Below, piece by piece: positions 50,183-57,699 of a DNA stretch of 64,000 bases. Location of the stretch: the IMG/VR virus record IMGVR_UViG_3300028859_000017, positions 16,323-80,322 of that record. One strand, given 5' to 3'. The DNA comes from a virus. The position numbers were made by a program, and so were the translations under genes. A model generated the notes under the pieces. It was not told where the DNA came from. It ran no database searches and worked only from the letters and a program-made list of their open reading frames with translations. How positions within the stretch are numbered: position 1 is the stretch's first letter; every line of letters begins with the position of its first letter.

Positions 50183-52294
50183 ATGACTCTTAATAAAGAG
50201 GATTTATATAAATCTATTTTAACAAGACTCGATAAAAGAGAATTGGAGGAAGTTTTAGCTGTTCCTAAGATAGCTGGCTTCGGATTAGATACTGTTCCAA
50301 TGAAGCCAAAAAAAACAACTGGTTCTACTGTAAGTGATTTTTTACAGAACACTAAAGATGACTATTCCAAGCAACATATTGTTCCACATCTTATTAATAC
50401 TGATATGATGAAACATTTTGGACAACTTACTCCAGAACAACAGTCACAATTACAGCAACAAGCAATAGATTATAGTAATAAAATAAAAGAGGTTAATTGG
50501 ACACAATATTTTTATAACACTGATATTTTACGTCAAAAAAGAGTTAGATTATATACCTTTCTAAAAAAAGCTTCTGTTTCCTCTGTAGCACCTACAACAG
50601 AAAGTTTTTATACTAATTATGCGTGTAATTTATTTGAGGCCTCCATATCTACCACTCCAGGAGATAGATCAGGTGACTATTTATTTTTAAACTCTAATGA
50701 AGAAACTAGAGCCTATGTTAGAGCAGATTTAGAATCTAATTTATATGTAGGAACTTCTAGTAAGGGTCCTAGATATTTTGAGTTTATACAAGGACACTTA
50801 ACTGTTAATACAGAAGAGGCTAGAAGAGTAGTCTCTTTTTCTTCCTCTATATTAGAAGAAATAAAAGCAAAAGTAATTTCAGAGTTGACTCCCTATTTTA
50901 ATAGTCCATCTGAAAAGGACTTTTTAAATAATATATCTAATAATCAACTTCCTTTAGTTTTTCTTGATTCTCTTATGTTTGGATTAGTGGACACTTTAAA
51001 TTTTCCATCAACTAAGGATTATGGAACTGGTCATCAAGCAGGTAATGGATTGCTTGGAAATCCTATACTATCTAATAGTAATATAGAACCAGCATTAAGT
51101 GAAAATATAAAAAATAATTTAACAAAATGTATTCATAACACTAATCCTTATCTAAAAAATATCTCTAATCTATTACAAGTAATGAGTAAATCTCGTTCTA
51201 AAAACACAGTTTATAATTCATTAACTAACGTAATCATAGGAAATTTTGCCAATCTTAATGCTAAGTTAGCATCAGTTTGTGGTGTAAGTAATTTTGATTT
51301 TACTCCTATTTTTTGTTCGGAAGATTCAGAAAATAGAATATCCACTCTTATATCATTAGGAGAAAATGAATTTTTTAGGTCTTTTAGTAATGTAGAGAGA
51401 ACAATTCCAAATCCATTTATTAGACTTACCTTTACTAAAGCTTCTTTAAGTTATAATAAGGATAAACAAGCATATTTGTTAATGACTAAAAATGTTAGTG
51501 GTATTAGTTGTAAATCTAAATCCACAGAAAGATATTCTACAACTAGTAATTGGCATGGCTTAGGAATTCCTTTGGACCAACATAATTTTATTTTACAAAA
51601 AGCCCAACAGGATTTTGGTAATATAGATGCTTCTTCTTATCTTTCTGTATTAGCCTCCCTAGACACAAGAGGAGAGACTGCTCAAAATATATACTCAGGA
51701 GGCTCTGAAAACTCTACTGCTGTTCAGTTTCAACAATTTTTAGCCTCTATTTATCAATCTGATGGTAGTTTTAAAACTAATTTTGTAGTATTTGCTTTAA
51801 TACCAAGAATATTTTTTCAGTATAATTCTGACTATACTACTTTAAAAGGATTTAAATCAAGTACTAGACCATTATATTTTAGTAATTTATATGACAAAGT
51901 AAGAACTACGACTATAGATAGTGTATATACCCCAGTAAATCCTGAGGTTAATCTAATGGCTACTGAGGATATGGAGCTATTAGACGATATTAGAGATAGA
52001 TTTTTACAAATAATGTATAACTTTAATACCACTACTTCACAGGTAGAGGATTTAAAGAATGATTTTATAGCCTTAACTACAAATATTATAAATGGATACT
52101 GGACTTGTGATAAATTTATTATACGTCATGAATCGGATTCCTCAGTATATAGTCAGGATTTAGGTTTATTTAATCCACTTAATGAAATTAAGGGTGATTT
52201 ACAGTTTAATAGGGAATTACTAGAAAAATCTAATATATTAACTTTACGAGAAAATTGGATTTCAGAGCAAGAAAAATTAAGGGAAGGTAAGTAA
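50183..52294 (+). CDS. Large unknown protein, co-encoded with the 1687-aa protein
   Basis: 703 aa, mixed alpha/beta, Asn/Ser-rich, with no motif I recognise. Segments such as YYFEFIQGHLTVN-like, RLTFTKASLSYNKDKQAYLLMTKN and VVFALIPRIFFQYN suggest a folded beta-containing body; the ends are helical and charged. It starts one base after the 1687-aa gene stop and overlaps the next gene by one base, so the three are almost certainly co-expressed. A virion role is plausible. Confidence 0.6.
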   Translation: MTLNKEDLYKSILTRLDKRELEEVLAVPKIAGFGLDTVPMKPKKTTGSTVSDFLQNTKDDYSKQHIVPHLINTDMMKHFGQLTPEQQSQLQQQAIDYSNKIKEVNWTQYFYNTDILRQKRVRLYTFLKKASVSSVAPTTESFYTNYACNLFEASISTTPGDRSGDYLFLNSNEETRAYVRADLESNLYVGTSSKGPRYFEFIQGHLTVNTEEARRVVSFSSSILEEIKAKVISELTPYFNSPSEKDFLNNISNNQLPLVFLDSLMFGLVDTLNFPSTKDYGTGHQAGNGLLGNPILSNSNIEPALSENIKNNLTKCIHNTNPYLKNISNLLQVMSKSRSKNTVYNSLTNVIIGNFANLNAKLASVCGVSNFDFTPIFCSEDSENRISTLISLGENEFFRSFSNVERTIPNPFIRLTFTKASLSYNKDKQAYLLMTKNVSGISCKSKSTERYSTTSNWHGLGIPLDQHNFILQKAQQDFGNIDASSYLSVLASLDTRGETAQNIYSGGSENSTAVQFQQFLASIYQSDGSFKTNFVVFALIPRIFFQYNSDYTTLKGFKSSTRPLYFSNLYDKVRTTTIDSVYTPVNPEVNLMATEDMELLDDIRDRFLQIMYNFNTTTSQVEDLKNDFIALTTNIINGYWTCDKFIIRHESDSSVYSQDLGLFNPLNEIKGDLQFNRELLEKSNILTLRENWISEQEKLREGK

Positions 52295-52557
52295 TGGAAA
52301 ACCAACCAGCTACATTCTCACAGCAAGAAATGACACTAGCAGAAATGATGTTTATCTTAAGTGCTAGTTTTTATGTTGAGGCTTCTAATATAGGACAAAA
52401 GGCCCTGGAAGAAAAAAATCAAAATTTCGTAGTAGTTAGAAATGAAAATGACCCAACAGTAAAGGATGAGGAAGCTAAAGCAGAGTCTGAAATGGCCTCG
52501 ATGGAGTCGGAGGAGGCCTCATTAGAGCCACCTCCCGAAGATTCTTCTATCAGTTAA
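52294..52557 (+). CDS. Small acidic protein
   Basis: 87 aa. The N-terminal half is helical and hydrophobic (EMMFILSASFYVEASNIGQKAL); the C-terminal half is Glu/Ser/Ala-rich and disordered (EAKAESEMASMESEEASLEPPPE). It overlaps the previous stop by one base (TAATG). The acidic tail may mimic DNA or mediate protein contacts; the function is unknown. Confidence 0.6.
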   Translation: MENQPATFSQQEMTLAEMMFILSASFYVEASNIGQKALEEKNQNFVVVRNENDPTVKDEEAKAESEMASMESEEASLEPPPEDSSIS

Positions 52558-52564
52558 TCCTGAA

Positions 52565-52576
52565 TTTGTCGATACT
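52565..52576 (+). promoter_or_regulatory. CGATA element (TTTGTCGATACT)
   Basis: Plus-strand exact match, identical over 12 bases to the element before primase, about 21 bases before the TTG start of the nuclease gene. Confidence 0.65.
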
Positions 52577-52597
52577 AGTATTACCTCGGAGGCTTCG

Positions 52598-53992
52598 TTG
52601 TTGGACGAAACTACTATAAATTATATACAGCCCAGTTTAAAATTTTCTATAAAGAAATATTTTCCTCTAAAAGAGAAAACTTTACTGTATGATGCTCTGC
52701 TATTCTGTAGCCTAGTGTCCAAGACACCATCCTTTGCCTCATCTTCTGATTTGGATGCTTTTTCTATTCTGATAAACAACTGTAAGCAGTGTAATATCTC
52801 ATTAGGTAAATATTTAAGTTGTGCTTACTCCTATATTCAAAAATATACCTCACCTGGACACAAACTTAGTTTAGGATATTTTCTAAACGATTCAGTAGTT
52901 GAGTATTGTAGTAAATTTATAGATAATTTTACTACTTCTTCTTTATTATTAGAACAAGTTAAGGATGACATTCTTCTAACTGAAAAAAATATAAGAGAAA
53001 TTGCTGTCACGGATTCTGTTTCTTATGAGGATGCCTTTAATAAATATAAAAAGGAAGGAAAATTAACTTCTTATTTTTTAGCCTATAAAAGATATTGTCA
53101 CTCTCCTCTTGTAGCATCCTCGGGTTCTTTATATTTAGATAAACTTTCAGTTATTTTGGAGCCTTTCTTCACTTATATTTTAGCTAAAAATAGCACATAT
53201 GTTTCAGATAAAATAGAGGAATGGAATAATTCTAAGTTAGAAGATTTTAGTTTCTGTCCTAAATATTTTACAGATAGATATATTACAAATGAATTGGTAG
53301 AGGAATGTTTAGGTAATGAGGCTACAAAACAAGGTTCTAAATTACATCTTATTTTTGAGACTATTTTTACCAGATACAATAAAAGTAAAACTAAAAATCT
53401 TAAAAATATAGCCTCTAACTATTTTTCTTCTAATAAATATTTAGACATCAAGAATGAGTTAGCAGAACATACTCCATTTATAGAAAGTTTATTCTTGGAT
53501 GATACTTCTATTTTTTATCAGTTAATAAATCCTTCATCTATTGTATTAGTAGAACATTTAATGAAGGGTAATTTGTCGAATTATGACTTTTATGGAACTG
53601 CTGATTTAATTATAATTAATGAAAATATAGCTCATATTTTAGATTATAAATCATCTAAATTAGATGAGAAATATTTAGAAAAAAACAATACTAAATATAA
53701 TAAACAAATTAGCTTATATGCTAAGCTTCTAAAAAATGAATATCCTAAGTTAGAAACAATTGATGGCACCTTAATTTATACTAGAGGTCTATTACATCCA
53801 TTTAAGGAATTGGCTTTTAATATTGATATAGATAGGGCAAAAGACATAACAAAGATTAAACAAACTTTAAAGTCTGGTATACTTCTTCCTAATACTAGAA
53901 GTTGTTTTTTATGTAGGCATCCTAATTGTATTTTTAGAACTAGGGAAAGTATTTGGGACATTAATGGGAATAAAAAGAAAAAGATTAATTAA
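52598..53992 (+). CDS. Cas4/RecB-like PD-(D/E)XK nuclease with probable Fe-S cysteines
   Basis: 464 aa with a TTG start at 52598 (or 52601); GGAGG lies five to eight bases upstream. Nuclease motifs in order: KQGSKLHLIFE (GxxxH), YGTADLIIINENIAHILDYKSSK (the D...DxK core), YNKQISLYAKLL (QxxxY). Four cysteines, one in DFSFCPKYF before the nuclease core and three in SCFLCRHPNC near the end, match the split 4Fe-4S site of Cas4/AddB-type nucleases. It probably processes DNA ends in recombination. The N-terminal 200 residues are unassigned. There are no CRISPR genes nearby. Confidence 0.8.
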   Translation: MLDETTINYIQPSLKFSIKKYFPLKEKTLLYDALLFCSLVSKTPSFASSSDLDAFSILINNCKQCNISLGKYLSCAYSYIQKYTSPGHKLSLGYFLNDSVVEYCSKFIDNFTTSSLLLEQVKDDILLTEKNIREIAVTDSVSYEDAFNKYKKEGKLTSYFLAYKRYCHSPLVASSGSLYLDKLSVILEPFFTYILAKNSTYVSDKIEEWNNSKLEDFSFCPKYFTDRYITNELVEECLGNEATKQGSKLHLIFETIFTRYNKSKTKNLKNIASNYFSSNKYLDIKNELAEHTPFIESLFLDDTSIFYQLINPSSIVLVEHLMKGNLSNYDFYGTADLIIINENIAHILDYKSSKLDEKYLEKNNTKYNKQISLYAKLLKNEYPKLETIDGTLIYTRGLLHPFKELAFNIDIDRAKDITKIKQTLKSGILLPNTRSCFLCRHPNCIFRTRESIWDINGNKKKKIN

Positions 53993-54009
53993 CTTTGATG
54001 AGGTATAGT

Positions 54010-54606
54010 ATGAATTTAAAAATAAGAGACTTTCTTCAAGAAGCTATTGATGATGTAAATCTTCCCAAAGAACCTACAAGTGCCCAGGAAGTAAGTGGTG
54101 CCCCAATGTCGGATGCTGATTTTCCTGCTGCTACAGGTGCTTCTGATGCTGCCCCTGCTAAGCCTGGACTAACTGCCCCTCAAATGCCTTCTCCGTCAGG
54201 TTCTGCTTCTAATACTGTTCAGAAAGATGTAATTAATCCAGAACTTATACGTGCTATAACCATTCCACTAAAGAGTTATGTAGGTTCTTTTGAAAAACTC
54301 TTTGATAAAGATATGACTGTAGATAACGCAGTTCCTCATATTGATGAGTTTTTAAAGATATTAGCTGGCTGTGCTGATAGTATAGCAACATTGGCTGGTG
54401 GACAGGCTACAGAGCCTCCAATTGAGCCATCAGTTGCCCAAGCACCCATTGAGCCCACTGCTGAACCAGTTCCCACAGAACAGCCTGCAGAGGCCTTATC
54501 AGCTCCTTTAGAGGCCCCTTCTGCTGGTGGTCAAGAAGGATATACTGATCCATTTGGTCATGCAGATGAGTCTCCATATACTAATCCACTTGAGGCTGCT
54601 TATTAA
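54010..54606 (+). CDS. Pro/Ala-rich probable internal head protein
   Basis: 198 aa from ATG 54010 (GAGGT five bases upstream). The first residues MNLKIRDFLQE|A closely resemble the T4 internal-protein targeting peptide (remembered as MKTYQEFIAE|A), with a prohead-protease site after Glu11. A short helical domain (about 70-125) with LIRAITIPLKSYVGSFEKLFDKD lies between two Pro/Ala/Glu-rich disordered regions. Capsid targeting followed by removal of the peptide is the likely fate. Its cargo role is unknown. Confidence 0.65.
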   Translation: MNLKIRDFLQEAIDDVNLPKEPTSAQEVSGAPMSDADFPAATGASDAAPAKPGLTAPQMPSPSGSASNTVQKDVINPELIRAITIPLKSYVGSFEKLFDKDMTVDNAVPHIDEFLKILAGCADSIATLAGGQATEPPIEPSVAQAPIEPTAEPVPTEQPAEALSAPLEAPSAGGQEGYTDPFGHADESPYTNPLEAAY

Positions 54607-54899
54607 TGTCTTCCTATACTACTAAATTTAATGTGGGCGATACAGCTTATAGAATTTATCATGATAATCCAGTATCTGTTAATATTACTGATATTTATAT
54701 TCATGATTCTTTAAGTAATGTTGGTTGCCCTGAAGTTTCGTATAAGATTTCCTATGCTCTAAATGCCTCTGGAGTAGGAAATCCAAGGCCTGGACCTACT
54801 TTATTTAATGAGCATGAGCTATTTTATTTAGATGAAATTACAGGTATTCTGACGGTTATTTTAGCACAAAAAACAGCTAATTTACAGGCCTTACAATAA
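54606..54899 (+). CDS. Small protein, paralogue 1 of a tandem pair
   Basis: 97 aa. The KFNVGDTAYRIYHDNPVSVNITDIYI pattern matches the next gene's product (NFSVNDIAYFV ... VKITNVYL). It is probably a small SH3-like beta barrel. The overlap with preceding and following genes is TAATG-type. Function unknown. Confidence 0.6.
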   Translation: MSSYTTKFNVGDTAYRIYHDNPVSVNITDIYIHDSLSNVGCPEVSYKISYALNASGVGNPRPGPTLFNEHELFYLDEITGILTVILAQKTANLQALQ

Positions 54900-55177
54900 T
54901 GACTACACAACAACTTACAGCAAATTTTTCGGTAAATGACATAGCTTATTTTGTTATTTTTGCTACTGCTAATTTATATGCTGTAAAGATTACTAATGTG
55001 TATTTAAAAACTATAGACAGCCAATCTACTGTTATGTATGATTTGTTAAGATTAGATAAAAATTTTATAATTCAAGCAATACCTCAAAATCAAGTGCTTA
55101 CCTTTACAGAAGCAAAAACTAGTTTGATTAATTATTTACAAACACAGCTTTCTATAGTAAATAACTTAACGGCATAA
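54899..55177 (+). CDS. Small protein, paralogue 2 of a tandem pair
   Basis: 92 aa, sharing the F-x-VNDIAY ... VKIT-x-VYL ... Y pattern with the 97-aa protein just upstream, to a limited but consistent degree. It is probably a duplicated beta-barrel domain. It overlaps the previous gene by one base. Confidence 0.6.
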   Translation: MTTQQLTANFSVNDIAYFVIFATANLYAVKITNVYLKTIDSQSTVMYDLLRLDKNFIIQAIPQNQVLTFTEAKTSLINYLQTQLSIVNNLTA

Positions 55178-55178
55178 A

Positions 55179-55709
55179 ATGACAACTTTGTATAATAAAT
55201 TATTTGAGACTTTTAGTAGTTTAACAGCAAAAGATGCTGTTAATGGAGTTATAGGTGGTGTAGTCTCCCCATACTCAGTTCCAGCTAAAGATTCTATAGG
55301 TATTTCTATTGAATCATTGAATGACTCTAAAAAGATACAAAGTCAGATAATTTTAGTACATAAGAAGTGTAGTGAACATATTTATATGGCTTCTTCACCT
55401 AATGTGGAGGGTTTTAAGACTCTTTGTGCCAGATTAAAGACAGCTATAGAACTTAACAAACTATTCAGTGATGACCCTGTGCTACAAAATAAATTAGCCG
55501 AGATTTTAGCTTACGGATATATATCTAAGAATTCTGAGTATTTAATCTATCCCGATTTTGGAGTAGCTAAAACAAAAGCCCAAAACGTGTATCAGGTTGT
55601 AAATAAACTAGGTTTAACCGCATTTTCACCTAATGATGAAAATCTAATTAAGACCTTATTACTATCCGTTTTCTATTCACCTAAAAAAGAAGATAAGAAA
55701 GAAGCATAA
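55179..55709 (+). CDS. Unknown protein
   Basis: 176 aa, mixed alpha/beta, with a basic C-terminus (SPKKEDKKEA). The N-terminus TTLYNKLFETFSSLTAKD is helical and faintly like the targeting peptides above, but lacks a clean cleavage site. No motif recognised. The start is one base from the previous stop. Confidence 0.55.
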   Translation: MTTLYNKLFETFSSLTAKDAVNGVIGGVVSPYSVPAKDSIGISIESLNDSKKIQSQIILVHKKCSEHIYMASSPNVEGFKTLCARLKTAIELNKLFSDDPVLQNKLAEILAYGYISKNSEYLIYPDFGVAKTKAQNVYQVVNKLGLTAFSPNDENLIKTLLLSVFYSPKKEDKKEA

Positions 55710-55710
55710 C

Positions 55711-56328
55711 ATGAGTCTAGGCACTGATTTAACATTTATAGAAAAATATCACAGGGATATTATTTGGATTCTTCTAGCTGGTCTTGCTGTATTTGGAACT
55801 ATTTATATTAAAGATAGGCTACACAATGAAACTATTACTAAAGAGAATGCTCAAATAGCAAGTCTAAATATAGAAGCTGTGAAACTAACTGCTGCCAAAG
55901 ATACTGCTGATGCTGCTGCTACTTCTGTCTATAATTTATATCAGTTAGAACATTCAAAAGTAGTAGCCTTATTGAGTAAAAAGCCTGTAATTACACCAAC
56001 ACCTACTGTTAGTAATGCTGTAGTGGCACCTGCTCCTTTAGTTCAATTACCAAATACTCCAACACCTACTACATTACCTGATTGTCAACAAGAATTAGCT
56101 GCAGTTAAAGCAGATGATGCTCAGTGTGTAGATACTGTAAACGATTTACAGACAGACAAGGCAGCTGATCAAGCTTTAATAAACAATCAATCACAGACTA
56201 TCTTTAATGTTGATGTAGAGAACACACAATTAAAAAAGGATGTTAATGTCCAGACTAAGAGAAAAAAGCTATGGCGTGATTCAGCATTAGCAGAAGCTGC
56301 TTTAATTGCTCTACACTTCTTACTTTAA
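55711..56328 (+). CDS. Membrane-anchored coiled-coil protein, spanin-like
   Basis: 205 aa. One transmembrane helix near residues 17-36 (IIWILLAGLAVFGTIYI) is followed by a coiled coil (ENAQIASLNIEAVKLTAAKDTAD), a Pro/Thr/Val-rich linker (about 95-125), two cysteines (DCQQEL, AQCVDT), more coiled coil, and a hydrophobic C-terminus (ALAEAALIALHFLL). The layout resembles inner-membrane spanins but with an added C-terminal hydrophobic end. It stands next to a peptidoglycan-type enzyme gene, which supports a lysis role. Confidence 0.55.
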   Translation: MSLGTDLTFIEKYHRDIIWILLAGLAVFGTIYIKDRLHNETITKENAQIASLNIEAVKLTAAKDTADAAATSVYNLYQLEHSKVVALLSKKPVITPTPTVSNAVVAPAPLVQLPNTPTPTTLPDCQQELAAVKADDAQCVDTVNDLQTDKAADQALINNQSQTIFNVDVENTQLKKDVNVQTKRKKLWRDSALAEAALIALHFLL

Positions 56329-56356
56329 GTAAAAACAGCAATCTAAGAGGTAATCC

Positions 56357-56767
56357 ATGAGTATAACTTTTAAAATAACTACTGGAACTATAACTAATGA
56401 TGAGGATTCCACTGTCTTAACTAGTAGTGCTTATGCTGGTAATGATAGTAGAATACCTCAAAATCCAAATAGAATACATGGTAAAAATAATCCAAATATG
56501 TGCTCGGTTCATTTTATAGGCCCATTACCACCTGGAAAATATAATATAGGCTCCTTTGAAAACCATCCAGTAGTAGGCGAAAATAGTGCTCAATTAACTC
56601 AAATTTCTGGAAATACCTTTGGAAGGTCTGCTTTTTTTATTCATGGACAAGAAGCTCCAAATGGTTCTAATTATTTACAGGAATCAGAAGGCTGTATAGT
56701 TGTTCCACATAATGATAGACTAAAAATAGCAGCCCTTGCTCCAAAAATTTTAACTGTAATAGTATAA
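56357..56767 (+). CDS. L,D-transpeptidase/DUF2778-like peptidoglycan enzyme
   Basis: 136 aa. FFIHGQ and, about 20 residues later, ESEGCIVV reproduce the HG ... S-x-GC(I) catalytic signature of YkuD/Tlde1-type enzymes, which cut or exchange bonds in peptidoglycan peptides. The upstream LPPGKYNIGSFENHP segment is also typical of that fold. There is no signal peptide. It may act as an endolysin-type or virion-borne hydrolase. ATG 56357 has AGAGGT upstream. Confidence 0.7.
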   Translation: MSITFKITTGTITNDEDSTVLTSSAYAGNDSRIPQNPNRIHGKNNPNMCSVHFIGPLPPGKYNIGSFENHPVVGENSAQLTQISGNTFGRSAFFIHGQEAPNGSNYLQESEGCIVVPHNDRLKIAALAPKILTVIV

Positions 56768-56780
56768 TTATTATTTTATA

Positions 56781-56792
56781 TTTGTCGATAAT
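56781..56792 (+). promoter_or_regulatory. CGATA element (TTTGTCGATAAT)
   Basis: Exact match to TTTRYCGATAHT, identical to the uvsX element, about 17 bases before the ATG at 56809 with GGAG between. Confidence 0.65.
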
Positions 56793-56808
56793 AGATTTTG
56801 GAGACTGT

Positions 56809-56985
56809 ATGAATGATGAACAAAGTATTACGTTTACACAACAAGAATTACGTGTTTTGTTAGATATATTAAATAAGTATAGTATTTCAATAAGTGTTAG
56901 TGATTTATCAAAGATACAAAAGCAAGAAATACAGTCTCCATTATTAACTATTTTTGACAAGTTAACTGAATCACAAGGGAGCTAA
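56809..56985 (+). CDS. Small unknown protein, 58 aa
   Basis: ATG 56809 has TTGGAG upstream; a TTG at 56782 is part of the CGATA element itself and is rejected. The product is helical (QQELRVLLDILNKYSISIS, LSKIQKQEI) and begins MNDEQSITFT. No family. It leads a set of very small genes placed between the lysis-type enzyme and ribonucleotide reductase. Confidence 0.6.
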   Translation: MNDEQSITFTQQELRVLLDILNKYSISISVSDLSKIQKQEIQSPLLTIFDKLTESQGS

Positions 56986-56988
56986 TAT

Positions 56989-57051
56989 ATGGTTTGTTTG
57001 TCCGAAAAGGCAAGAGCAAATTATGAGAGTAGTATTGAAGTAAGTAATTAA
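56989..57051 (+). CDS. Tiny ORF, 20 aa
   Basis: ATG 56989 with GGGAG six bases upstream opens a frame for MVCLSEKARANYESSIEVSN. The good ribosome site and close spacing after the previous stop support translation; the function, if any, is unknown. Confidence 0.35.
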   Translation: MVCLSEKARANYESSIEVSN

Positions 57052-57085
57052 ATTATATCAATAAGTTAATGAAAGGATATTATAA

Positions 57086-57235
57086 ATGAAGAATGGTAGC
57101 GAAAAGCATGGTGTTGGAGGCGAGCAGAAAGGTCCTGTAAAGGTTCCTGGTAAGACTCAGAAGAATGGTATTTTACGTGATACTCGTAAGGGTACTGTAA
57201 AGCCTAGTGGTGGTATTAAGGAAGATAAGCGTTAA
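57086..57235 (+). CDS. Small basic Gly/Lys-rich protein, 49 aa
   Basis: ATG 57086 with AAAGGA upstream. The protein starts MKNGSEKHGVGGEQKGPV and is dominated by Lys/Gly, with no hydrophobic core, so it is probably disordered. Codons are less AT-rich than neighbours. It may be a nucleic-acid-binding or virion-packaged peptide. Confidence 0.6.
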   Translation: MKNGSEKHGVGGEQKGPVKVPGKTQKNGILRDTRKGTVKPSGGIKEDKR

Positions 57236-57265
57236 TTAGTAATGTAATTTAAAGGAGATAATAAG

Positions 57266-57379
57266 ATGGTAGATAAAAAGAAAGACTCAGGTAAGAAACT
57301 TCCACCCTGGCTTAAGAAGGATGGTAAGGACGATAAGAAGATGGATAAGAAAGACAAGAAGGGTAAGGATTGTAAGTAG
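57266..57379 (+). CDS. Small Lys/Asp-rich protein, 37 aa
   Basis: ATG 57266 with the strong AAAGGAG site upstream. Nearly half the residues are Lys, alternating with Asp (KKDGKDDKKMDKKDKKGKD), and there is a single Cys near the end. Strong initiation signals make expression likely despite the size. The function is unknown. Confidence 0.6.
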   Translation: MVDKKKDSGKKLPPWLKKDGKDDKKMDKKDKKGKDCK

Positions 57380-57400
57380 TCTTTATTTGTGGGTGCTGTA

Positions 57401-57544
57401 GTGCCATTTAAATCAGATAAGCAGCGAAAGTTCTTTAACATTAATAAAGGTAAGTTAGAGAACTCAGGTGTTAACGTTGAAGAATGGAATAAGTCTAGTA
57501 AGGGCAAGAAATTACCAAAAGTAGCACCCAACAAAAAGAAATAA
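57401..57544 (+). CDS. Small PFKSxKQR-type phage protein, 47 aa
   Basis: GTG start at 57401 (an in-frame GTG at 57389 is possible). The product starts MPFKSDKQRKFFN, a motif recalled from small proteins of many tailed phages, then becomes Lys/Asn-rich. The ribosome site is weak. It is followed by a strong terminator that closes the operon. Confidence 0.55.
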   Translation: MPFKSDKQRKFFNINKGKLENSGVNVEEWNKSSKGKKLPKVAPNKKK

Positions 57545-57573
57545 TAAATAGTTATCGATTTTGATTATATCTT

Positions 57574-57603
57574 AGAGACCCGTTAATTTGGGTCTCTTTT
57601 TTG
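57574..57603 (+). terminator. Strong terminator after the small-protein cluster
   Basis: Eight-base arms AGAGACCC and GGGTCTCT with an 8-base loop, followed by a run of T. It isolates the ribonucleotide reductase gene from the operon upstream. Confidence 0.9.
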
Positions 57604-57618
57604 TAATTTTTTGTATGA

Positions 57619-57631
57619 TTTGACCGATACT
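57619..57631 (+). promoter_or_regulatory. CGATA element with one extra base (TTTGACCGATACT)
   Basis: Variant of TTTRYCGATAHT with one inserted base, directly after the terminator and about 69 bases before the reductase ATG. It is the only promoter-like sequence available for this gene. Confidence 0.55.
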
Positions 57632-57699
57632 CATTATTACATAAAATTGCTATTCCTGTGGCTAGGGTATCGCAATTAAATATACAGGAGTCGAAGCAC

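Noticed and set aside
54606-55177. Possible toxin-antitoxin reading of the two small tandem genes
   Set aside because: The two products resemble each other rather than a toxin and an antitoxin; no known toxin motif is present.
57658-57699. GTG start for ribonucleotide reductase
   Set aside because: No Shine-Dalgarno sequence; the ATG at 57700 has GGAG nine bases upstream.
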